From: Alphaproteobacteria bacterium MarineAlpha9_Bin7
Lineage (GTDB): Bacteria > Pseudomonadota > Alphaproteobacteria > UBA7887
Length of the DNA stretch: 7,217 nt
NCBI GenBank assembly: GCA_002938115.1
Contig: PTKD01000102.1
Coordinates: forward strand, 1-7,217
Direction: 5' to 3'
Shown here: positions 1 to 6,157 of the stretch, piece by piece
Numbering within the stretch: position 1 is the first letter of the stretch
Layout of the letters: each line of letters begins with the position of its first letter
Position numbers and translations under genes: made by a program
The notes under the pieces: model-generated
Databases searched by the model: none
The model's input: only the letters and a program-made list of their open reading frames with translations
What the model was told of the DNA's origin: nothing

Positions 1-883
1 CGCCGGTGCCAAGTTCACTCCGAGCACTACGCGCAAAAAGGGCGAAGCTAATCCCGGTGTGATACTCAAAACCGCGGCTGTCAGCAGGATCAATAGTAAC
101 TGTTAAATCCGGCGCTTCCTCTCGAACCAAATTAGCGACTTCACTCAAACGTTGATTTAAGAGTGCAGCCTCGCCAGGTAAATCCATCGCATCCATGCGA
201 CGCAAGCCCCGCACGGCAGGCCCAGCTGCATCAAGTAGCCCTGCCAGAAGCTTGCTTGCATCACTAGCAATTGCCGTAATGGTAGCCGCATCTTTGCGAT
301 TTATAGCTGCAAGTAGTTTTTTTGACAATTCTGCTGAGACGAGCAACTCTTTGCATATCATATCAGCCATCGAAGGCACATTAATGTCGACGGATAGGCC
401 CTGTATACCGAGCTCTGAGATTGATTCCGCTGCGAGCAAAATCACCTCTGCGTCGGCCATCGCGGCTTTAGCAGCACCAATCAGTTCGACGCCGACGGCA
501 CAAAACTGACGCCGTGGGCGCAATTGCCTACCTTTTACACGAAACACTTCACCGTTATACGCCAACCTCAGCGGCCGCGGCGCATCCCGCAAACGAGTCG
601 CTGCTAGGCGAGAAACTTGGGGGGTTATGTCGGCACGCAGACCCATCATACGCTGAGACACCGGGTCCATAAGCCTAAAAGTCTGTTCTGCAACCGCCGC
701 TCCTATCCCTCCGAACAAACCACTTTCAAACTCGAGCAATGGAGGTTTAACGCGTTGGTAACCATATTTAGAGAAATGATCTGACAAACGCCGGATCAAT
801 GCCTCCTCCTGATCAGCAGTAGGTGGAAGCAGGTCTTCTAGTCCTGCAGGCAATAGTGCTTTTTTTTCCTGAAATTTCGTCAT
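1..883 (-). CDS. hisZ: ATP phosphoribosyltransferase regulatory subunit HisZ, C-terminus cut by window edge
   Basis: HisZ is a catalytically inactive relative of histidyl-tRNA synthetase. It joins the short-form HisG to make an active, histidine-regulated ATP phosphoribosyltransferase, the first enzyme of histidine synthesis (known for the family). The frame is open from an ATG at 883 to the left edge, giving 294 codons; full-length family members have roughly 380, so about the last quarter is missing. Visible class II synthetase-like landmarks are GEVFRVKGRQ followed by LRPRRQF and GVELIGA (about residues 117-145), and EYHTGISFALFA near the end of the visible part. The YHTG form, rather than the YYTG of histidyl-tRNA synthetase, and the early LLPAGLEDLLPP favour HisZ over HisS. 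The start has only a poor ribosome site (CGGA close to the ATG), 50 bases after serA, so translation may depend on the upstream gene. A run of eight A on the coding strand covers codons 6-8. Confidence 0.9.
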   Translation of the reverse strand, partial: MTKFQEKKALLPAGLEDLLPPTADQEEALIRRLSDHFSKYGYQRVKPPLLEFESGLFGGIGAAVAEQTFRLMDPVSQRMMGLRADITPQVSRLAATRLRDAPRPLRLAYNGEVFRVKGRQLRPRRQFCAVGVELIGAAKAAMADAEVILLAAESISELGIQGLSVDINVPSMADMICKELLVSAELSKKLLAAINRKDAATITAIASDASKLLAGLLDAAGPAVRGLRRMDAMDLPGEAALLNQRLSEVANLVREEAPDLTVTIDPADSRGFEYHTGISFALFARSARSELGTG

Positions 884-933
884 GGTCCGTAAGTTTACAC
901 GGGCAAAATGCCATAGCAAACTACTAGAATCGT

Positions 934-2520
934 CTAGTTGCGCTCAGCGAAACACAAAGCGTTCGCTCGCACCACATAAGGGAGGGCCTGCACCCGGTCC
1001 AAAAGCTCCTGAGTTACTGGCTGATCTACTTCTATTAAAGCGATAGCTTCAGCTCCCGGAGCCGCACGCCCAAGATGGAACGTAGCGATGTTCAGATCGG
1101 CATCGCCAAGGGTCTTACCGAAGCTCCCGATAAATCCCGGTTTGTCCTGGTTAGTAATAAGCAACATGTGTGGCCCTAATTCTGCTTCTATATTTATGCC
1201 GGCAATGTGCGTAAGGCGTGGTTGCCCTCCGAATACTGTGCCCGCAACGCTTTGGGTCTCCGCTTCCGTAACCACAGTTAACCGAATCATGCTGTTGTAG
1301 TCGCACGGTCCGTCCCGCTTAATCTCACGAACCTCAATATCTCTCTCCTTCGCAACCAACGGGGCGTTAACCATATTGACCGACTCAAGCAGTGGCCTCA
1401 GCATGCTCTCTAACACTATCGCTGTTAGCGGTCTTGTGTTGAGGGACGACGCTGCGCCCTCATACTCGACGGATACCTCCTTTATACCGGCCTCCGTTAT
1501 CTGGCCCGCAAAACTGCCCAGTTGCTCCGCTAATGCCATATAAGGCCTGAGCCGTGGCGCCTCTTCCAGGCTCACCGACGCCATATTTAGCGCGTTTGTA
1601 ACAGACCCGTTGGCTAGATAATCTGACATCTGCTCTGCCAATTGGACTGCCACCTTTTCTTGGGCCTCGTTGGTTGCCGCACCTAAATGAGGCGTCGCAA
1701 TTATTTCGGGCATTCCAAATAGCTCATTGCTTACTGCCGGCTCCTCGACGAATACATCAAGTGCCGCGCCAGCAACATGTCCGGTCTGAATTGACTTTTT
1801 GAGATCGCCTTCCAGAATCAAACCGCCGCGAGCACAATTTATTATACGAACTCCGGGTCGAGTCTTCGACAACGTATTTTTATCAATCATATTACGCGTA
1901 GTCTCAGTAAGCGGCACGTGGAGACTGATAAAATGGGATTCCGCCAGCAGCTCGTCCATGTCCACTCGTTCAACGCCCAATTCTGTAGCGTGTTCATTTG
2001 TCATAAATGGGTCGTATACGACCACTCGCATTTTCAAACCCTGCGCTCGTTCAGCTACGATAGAACCTACATTCCCACAACCGATCAGTCCTAGAATTTT
2101 TCCAGTTACTTCGACACCCATAAACCGCGACTTCTCCCATTTACCCATCTGGGTAGAACGGTCTGCTTGAGGAATTTGCCGGCATAGTGCCATCAAAAGG
2201 GCAATTGTATGCTCAGCTGTGGTAGTGGAGTTTCCGAACGGCGTATTCATCACCACTACGCCACACCCTGTCGCAGCAGCGACATCAATATTATCAACAC
2301 CGATGCCGGCTCGACCAACCACGCGTAAACGTTTACCGGCAGACAGCACTTCCGCAGTAACTTGCGTGGAAGACCTGACGGCAAGCCCGTCGTATCCACC
2401 TATGCGTGCAATCAGATCCTCCGGATCTAGATCGATACTGACATCCACATCAATGCCACGGCTGCGAAAAACCTCGGCTGCCCTACCGCTAAGTGTGTCG
2501 GATATTAAAACCTTGCTCAT
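934..2520 (-). CDS. serA: D-3-phosphoglycerate dehydrogenase SerA (long form)
   Basis: This cytosolic enzyme oxidises 3-phosphoglycerate to 3-phosphohydroxypyruvate with NAD+, the committed step of serine synthesis. At 528 residues it matches the long, three-part form. The substrate and NAD-binding domains fill about residues 1-315, an intervening (ASB-type) domain about 316-440, and an ACT domain about 450-528. The Rossmann motif GCGNVG is at 147-152, with acidic Asp170 (VYDP) after it, as expected for NAD preference. The catalytic Arg-Glu-His set appears as R231 (CARGG), E260 (VEEP) and H278 (TPHLGA). The ACT domain (LLITNQDKPGFIG) is where related enzymes sense serine or adapt oligomerisation; regulation here is inference. 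The ATG at 2520 is preceded by GAGAG with a 6-base spacer. It starts 39 bases after serC ends and is followed by hisZ, so the three genes are probably one operon. No key residue is missing. Confidence 0.97.
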   Translation of the reverse strand: MSKVLISDTLSGRAAEVFRSRGIDVDVSIDLDPEDLIARIGGYDGLAVRSSTQVTAEVLSAGKRLRVVGRAGIGVDNIDVAAATGCGVVVMNTPFGNSTTTAEHTIALLMALCRQIPQADRSTQMGKWEKSRFMGVEVTGKILGLIGCGNVGSIVAERAQGLKMRVVVYDPFMTNEHATELGVERVDMDELLAESHFISLHVPLTETTRNMIDKNTLSKTRPGVRIINCARGGLILEGDLKKSIQTGHVAGAALDVFVEEPAVSNELFGMPEIIATPHLGAATNEAQEKVAVQLAEQMSDYLANGSVTNALNMASVSLEEAPRLRPYMALAEQLGSFAGQITEAGIKEVSVEYEGAASSLNTRPLTAIVLESMLRPLLESVNMVNAPLVAKERDIEVREIKRDGPCDYNSMIRLTVVTEAETQSVAGTVFGGQPRLTHIAGINIEAELGPHMLLITNQDKPGFIGSFGKTLGDADLNIATFHLGRAAPGAEAIALIEVDQPVTQELLDRVQALPYVVRANALCFAERN

Positions 2521-2559
2521 GGATCGCTCTCAGAACCGCAGAATATCCCTCATCGGCCT

Positions 2560-3714
2560 CTACATGTATCTCGCTTTGATGTCATCAAAAGCCCAATCAA
2601 GCCAGGGAAATAATGCCTCGAGATCAGCACTTTCAACAGTCGCACCCGCCCACAAACGTAGTCCAGGCGGGGCATCACGGTGACCATTAATATCGTACGC
2701 AGCACCTTCTATCTCTAACAACCCGCACATAGATTTGACAGCATTTCTTTGCTCATCAGGGACTAAAGTCACAAACCAGGGGTCCACAATCTTCAGACAT
2801 ACAGACGTAGATGACCGAATTACCGGATCCTCAACCAAAAATGATGCCCAAGAACAATCCGCCAACCAATCGGCTATTGCGGCGAGGTTTGCTCTGCTAC
2901 GACTTATCAATGCTTCTTGCCCACCTATCGATACTGCCCAATGCAAGGCGTCTAAAATATCCTCCACACACAACATCGATGGGGTATTGATAGTCTCGCC
3001 AGAAAAAAACCCCTCTATAAGCACTCCGTCTTTGGTCATACGAAAAATCTTCGGCAGTGGCCAGGTTGGAGTGTAAGTCTCAAGTCGCTCGACCGCCCGC
3101 GGACTTAAAATTAAAATTCCGTGTTGACCTTCACCACCAAGCACTTTTTGCCAGGAGTAGGTAACCACGTCGAGTCGATCCCAAGGCAAAGGCATAGCAA
3201 AAGCTGCCGAAGTTGCATCACAAAAAGTAAGGCCCTTGCGGTCTGGCGCAATCCATTTTCCGTCCGGAATACAAACCCCTGAAGTCGTGCCATTCCAGGT
3301 GAAAACAACATCGCGGGTACAATCCACCTGAGCAAGATCCGGAAGGGAACCATAATCCGCCTTGAACACGCGAACATCGTGAAGCAGTAACTGATTGACG
3401 ATATCTTTGGCCCACCCTGCACCAAAACTCTCCCATACCAACAGATCTACTCCACGCGCACCCAACATCGACCACATAGCCATCTCAAAAGCACCTGTGT
3501 CGGAAGCGGGCGTCACAGCAACCCGATAGTCATTGGGCAGGATGAGTAAATCCCGACTGAGTTCAAGAACATCTTGAATTCTTTGCTTAGCAGCTGCCGA
3601 ACGGTGCGAACGACCCACGAGCGCTTGGTTCAATACACTCGGCGACCATCCAGGACGTTTGGTGCAAGGACCAGACGAAAAATTCGGGTTGGCCGGGCAG
3701 ACACTCGGTTTCAT
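2560..3714 (-). CDS. serC: Phosphoserine aminotransferase SerC (alphaproteobacterial/archaeal type)
   Basis: This PLP-dependent transaminase converts 3-phosphohydroxypyruvate and glutamate to phosphoserine and 2-oxoglutarate, the second step of serine synthesis. In many proteobacteria it also acts in the parallel step of pyridoxal phosphate synthesis. The N-terminus, CPANPNFSSGPCTKRPGWS, and the roughly 385-residue length are typical of the subfamily found in alphaproteobacteria and methanogens, not of the E. coli type. GRSHRSAAAKQRI follows at about 36-48. The probable PLP lysine sits in YSWQKVLGGEGQH, about residue 190 counted from the ATG. I chose the ATG at 3714 because TAAGG lies 5 bases upstream in TAAGGTGGAA. 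A GTG at 3720, in frame and two codons earlier, is the alternative but has no good ribosome site. The gene is followed by serA, the previous enzyme of the same pathway. Structure in the leader overlaps the ribosome site. Confidence 0.95.
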   Translation of the reverse strand: MKPSVCPANPNFSSGPCTKRPGWSPSVLNQALVGRSHRSAAAKQRIQDVLELSRDLLILPNDYRVAVTPASDTGAFEMAMWSMLGARGVDLLVWESFGAGWAKDIVNQLLLHDVRVFKADYGSLPDLAQVDCTRDVVFTWNGTTSGVCIPDGKWIAPDRKGLTFCDATSAAFAMPLPWDRLDVVTYSWQKVLGGEGQHGILILSPRAVERLETYTPTWPLPKIFRMTKDGVLIEGFFSGETINTPSMLCVEDILDALHWAVSIGGQEALISRSRANLAAIADWLADCSWASFLVEDPVIRSSTSVCLKIVDPWFVTLVPDEQRNAVKSMCGLLEIEGAAYDINGHRDAPPGLRLWAGATVESADLEALFPWLDWAFDDIKARYM

Positions 3715-3731
3715 TTCCACCTTATGTCCAT
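3711..3731 (-). other. Possible six-codon upstream reading frame overlapping the serC start
   Basis: An ATG at 3731 opens a frame of six codons (MDIRWK) whose TGA stop overlaps the serC ATG as ATGA. A GAGG at 3740-3743 lies 8 bases before it, a good ribosome-site spacing. That GAGG falls inside the UUGAGGCUCAA palindrome, so the hairpin could hide it. Such an arrangement would allow translational coupling to serC. A frame this short can easily arise by chance, and nothing else supports its translation. Confidence 0.2.
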
Positions 3732-3833
3732 GGATTGAGCCTCAACGGGCAAAGCCCGCGCTATATTATTTGCACTCAAACGAGCCATCAGTACCACAGT
3801 GCCGTTCCAAAAAATTTCTCGTGCCCCTTAACG
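3715..3833 (-). promoter_or_regulatory. Structured 5' leader of serC, candidate serC leader RNA
   Basis: This non-coding stretch lies between the thiD stop and the serC ATG. Read as RNA it can form: a hairpin CGGGC-UUU-GCCCG (3746-3758); immediately after it UUGA-GGC-UCAA (3735-3745); and UCCAU (3730-3734) pairing with GUGGA (3716-3720), which would cover part of the serC ribosome site. An upstream UUGAG (3775-3779) could instead pair with CUCAA (3735-3739), giving two mutually exclusive folds. A class called the serC leader is known upstream of serC-serA operons in alphaproteobacteria, with its last stem overlapping the ribosome site. Position and layout fit that class, but I do not have its consensus to compare, so membership is inference. 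No clear promoter was found: an AT-rich TAATAT at 3763-3768 lacks a good -35 and would start RNA inside the first hairpin. I see no thiD terminator. Confidence 0.5.
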
Positions 3834-4622
3834 TCAGAGCTGATAGTTGTGATTTATTGGACCATGCCCACCGCCATAACCAGGTGCGGTCCGAATAGCA
3901 CCAAGAACATAGTCCCGAGCGCGCACCACTGCCGATCGGACCGACATACCCTGAGCAACTCCAACCGCAATTGCAGAGGCCAAAGTACAACCGGTGCCGT
4001 GAGTGTGGCGGGTAGCGACTCGCCGCGAACTAAACATTTCAACACCATGCTCCGTAGCAAGTAAATCAGTTATCTCATCGCCATCCAGGTGCCCACCTTT
4101 CAGAAGTACCGCCTTCGGGCCCAATGCCAACAAATCGCCTACAGCCACGTGCATATCTTCAACAGTACGAACCTCGGCTCCAAGCAGTTTTCCTGCCTCA
4201 GGCAAGTTCGGCGTAATTAAGGCAGCTAGCGGAACTAGCCTGGAAATCAGTGCCTGTACAGCACTCTCCTCCAACAGCGGTGAACCCCCCTTGGCATACA
4301 TGACCGGATCCACCAACAAATCCATATCACCCAAGTATCGGGTTAAAACATCTGACACAACCTGGATTAATTCCGCTCTGTGTAGCATTCCAGTCTTAAT
4401 TACATCGGCCCCTATATCGTCTAGCACCACGGTAATTTGTTTCGCGACAAAATCTGCCGGCAAGTCCTGAATAGCGGACACACCATGTGTGTTCTGCGCG
4501 GTTAATGCGGTCACGGCTGTCGCGGCATAACCGCCTAGCGCCGTAACAGTCTTGATATCGGCCTGTATGCCTGCACCCCCACCTGAATCCGAACCAGCAA
4601 CCACAAGGACGCGCCCATTCAT
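3834..4622 (-). CDS. thiD: Hydroxymethylpyrimidine/phosphomethylpyrimidine kinase ThiD
   Basis: ThiD phosphorylates 4-amino-5-hydroxymethyl-2-methylpyrimidine (HMP) and then HMP phosphate, giving the pyrimidine diphosphate used to build thiamine phosphate. The protein has 262 residues, a normal length for the ribokinase-like single-domain form. Visible motifs are VAGSDSGGGAGIQAD near the N-terminus (8-22), TAQNTHGV with the expected pyrimidine-contacting region (41-48), DPVMYAKGG (105-113), ITPNLPEA (136-143), LLKGGH (173-178), and the phosphate-binding HGTGCT with probable catalytic Cys212 (208-213). Tyr109 in DPVMYAKGG is usually Val, a mild change. The ATG at 4622 has GGAG with a 9-base spacer. 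The gene begins only 27 bases after glmM ends, so the two are probably co-transcribed. There is no room for a TPP riboswitch in front of it, and no other thiamine gene is in view. A pyridoxal kinase role is possible in this fold but less likely given the motifs. Confidence 0.95.
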   Translation of the reverse strand: MNGRVLVVAGSDSGGGAGIQADIKTVTALGGYAATAVTALTAQNTHGVSAIQDLPADFVAKQITVVLDDIGADVIKTGMLHRAELIQVVSDVLTRYLGDMDLLVDPVMYAKGGSPLLEESAVQALISRLVPLAALITPNLPEAGKLLGAEVRTVEDMHVAVGDLLALGPKAVLLKGGHLDGDEITDLLATEHGVEMFSSRRVATRHTHGTGCTLASAIAVGVAQGMSVRSAVVRARDYVLGAIRTAPGYGGGHGPINHNYQL

Positions 4623-4649
4623 AATTCACTGCTCCGACGTGCTTTACGT

Positions 4650-5996
4650 TCAACCAGCATGTTGCTCAATTGCACCTGCTATCTCATTAATAACATCGTG
4701 CACAAGGCTTTCATCTTCCCCCTCGGCCATGATTCGAATTTTTTCCTCAGTCCCGGATCTACGTACCAGCAAGCGACCGGTCCCAGCCAGCTGCCGTTCC
4801 GCGGCAGCAATCAAAGTTCGAATTTCATCGCGATCAAGCACATCTCGGCTTTTGGAGATTACATTGCGCAGCACTTGCGGCAACGGCGTAAAAACGCGGC
4901 AGGCTTCGCTTGCTGTTTTCTCCGACTCGCCTAGCAAAGAAAGCACCTTAAGCGCTGTAATCAAACCGTCACCCGTTGTTGTATGATCTGCCAGGATAAT
5001 ATGACCTGACTGCTCCCCTCCAAGATTGTAGTCGTGCTGCCGCATGTGCTCCATGACGTAACGATCTCCAACGCGCGTCCGAACAAGATGGAGGCCGATA
5101 CTAGTCAGGTATCGCTCCAATCCCAGGTTTGACATTTGAGTCGCTACCAGCCCACCGCCACGCAACTGTCCACGACTATGCATTTTGCCAGCCACCAACG
5201 CCATAATCTGGTCTCCATCTAGCAATTGTCCCTTTTCGTCCGCAATCACAACTCTATCCGCGTCTCCGTCCAGGGCGAATCCGATATCGGCATTTTCCGC
5301 ACGAACTGTTTCACACATGCGTTCGGGAACCGTGGAGCCACAATCAAGATTTATGTTGGTTCCATCTGGGCTGACACCGATCGCTGTCACCGTCGCGCCC
5401 AATTCCCGAAGTACACTAGTGGCCACACGATAAGCTGCGCCATGGCCACAATCTATTACGACCTTGAAACCATCAAGCGTCATCCCTCGGGGGAATGTGT
5501 TTTTGGCAAACTCTATGTAGCGGCCCTGAGCGTCGAACATACGCCATAGACGACCCAGCTTTTCAGGAACAACTGCTTTACCACCAATCCCGTTCTTAAT
5601 GAGAACTTCAATTGCGGCCTCAGCTTCATCCGACAATTTGTATCCGTCGGGACCAAACAATTTTATCCCGTTATCCTGATAAAGGTTATGCGACGCGGAT
5701 ATCATAACCCCCAGATCGGCGCGCAACGACCTTGTCAACATCGCTACCGCTGGAGTCGGCAACGGCCCCAATAAGTTAACGTTCATGCCCATAGCAATAA
5801 AACCAGCCGAAAGTGCCTGCTCGATCATATAACCGGACAATCTCGTATCCTTGCCGATTACCACATTATGACGGTGCCTACCGCGTGTAAAATAGCGCCC
5901 AGCAGCCAGCCCCACCTGGAGTGCCGTCTCGGCCGTCATGGGTTCAGCGTTTGCACGTCCCCGGATACCATCAGTGCCAAACAATTTATGCGACAT
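4650..5996 (-). CDS. glmM: Phosphoglucosamine mutase GlmM
   Basis: GlmM interconverts glucosamine-6-phosphate and glucosamine-1-phosphate, supplying UDP-GlcNAc for peptidoglycan and lipopolysaccharide. The 448-residue length is standard. Landmarks run in the expected order: FGTDGIRG at 6-13; the phosphoserine loop MISASHN with Ser102 as the catalytic serine (98-104); the metal-binding loop DGDADR (243-248); the sugar-binding GGEQSGH (326-332); and the phosphate-binding RRSGTE (412-417). Two positions differ from the usual family sequence. The residue after SASHN is Leu105 (codon CTT) where the phosphohexomutase signature normally has Pro, and Glu418 follows SGTE where Pro is common. Neither removes a catalytic residue. 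The ATG at 5996 has GGAG 8 bases upstream (6005-6008). GlmM is essential in most bacteria and folP-glmM adjacency is common in proteobacteria. A phosphomannomutase identity is unlikely given the close GlmM match throughout. Confidence 0.96.
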   Translation of the reverse strand: MSHKLFGTDGIRGRANAEPMTAETALQVGLAAGRYFTRGRHRHNVVIGKDTRLSGYMIEQALSAGFIAMGMNVNLLGPLPTPAVAMLTRSLRADLGVMISASHNLYQDNGIKLFGPDGYKLSDEAEAAIEVLIKNGIGGKAVVPEKLGRLWRMFDAQGRYIEFAKNTFPRGMTLDGFKVVIDCGHGAAYRVATSVLRELGATVTAIGVSPDGTNINLDCGSTVPERMCETVRAENADIGFALDGDADRVVIADEKGQLLDGDQIMALVAGKMHSRGQLRGGGLVATQMSNLGLERYLTSIGLHLVRTRVGDRYVMEHMRQHDYNLGGEQSGHIILADHTTTGDGLITALKVLSLLGESEKTASEACRVFTPLPQVLRNVISKSRDVLDRDEIRTLIAAAERQLAGTGRLLVRRSGTEEKIRIMAEGEDESLVHDVINEIAGAIEQHAG

Positions 5997-6157
5997 TATG
6001 TCTACTCCGGATTTCCCGCACTCTACGGGTTTTAAGGCACGGCTTGTCCCTCACGCAATGCCACCTACCATCGCAACTTAAATCGGCGCAACCAAAGAGC
6101 CAATCGTTTCCAATTGCAATCCCTTATAACATCCAAAAATGCAAGTCACGTTCCAAA
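5997..6157. other. Intergenic gap between folP and glmM
   Basis: This 161-base stretch holds no supported gene. Apart from the glmM ribosome site (GGAG at 6005-6008), I see only weak signals on the coding strand. There is a TATAAG at about 6121-6128 without a well-spaced -35, a short ATTGCAAT palindrome nearby, and a 4-base-pair CCCG/CGGG hairpin (6015-6029). No GC-rich hairpin followed by a T-run marks the end of folP, so read-through into glmM is possible. Confidence 0.5.

Noticed and set aside
195..509. Plus-strand open frame of 104 codons
   Set aside because: It lies wholly inside hisZ on the opposite strand and its product has no recognisable features beyond low-complexity Ala/Ser; it is a shadow.
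860..867. Run of eight A (coding strand) near the start of hisZ as a programmed slippage site
   Set aside because: The reading frame is intact and gives a normal HisZ N-terminus; AAA AAA lysine codons explain the run.
1799..2170. Plus-strand open frame of 123 codons, and similar ones opposite serA, thiD, glmM and folP
   Set aside because: All overlap well-supported genes on the minus strand and show no family motifs.
3111..3475. Two minus-strand frames inside serC
   Set aside because: They are out-of-frame readings of an intact serC; serC has all expected motifs and no frameshift.
3763..3791. Possible serC promoter with TAATAT as -10
   Set aside because: The best-spaced -35 (CTGATG) matches poorly, and the start would fall within the first leader hairpin.
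4623..4649. TPP riboswitch in front of thiD
   Set aside because: The gap to glmM is only 27 bases and holds just the ribosome site.
6015..6029. CCCG/CGGG hairpin before glmM as a terminator
   Set aside because: The stem is only four base pairs with a 7-base loop, and no T-run follows on the coding strand.
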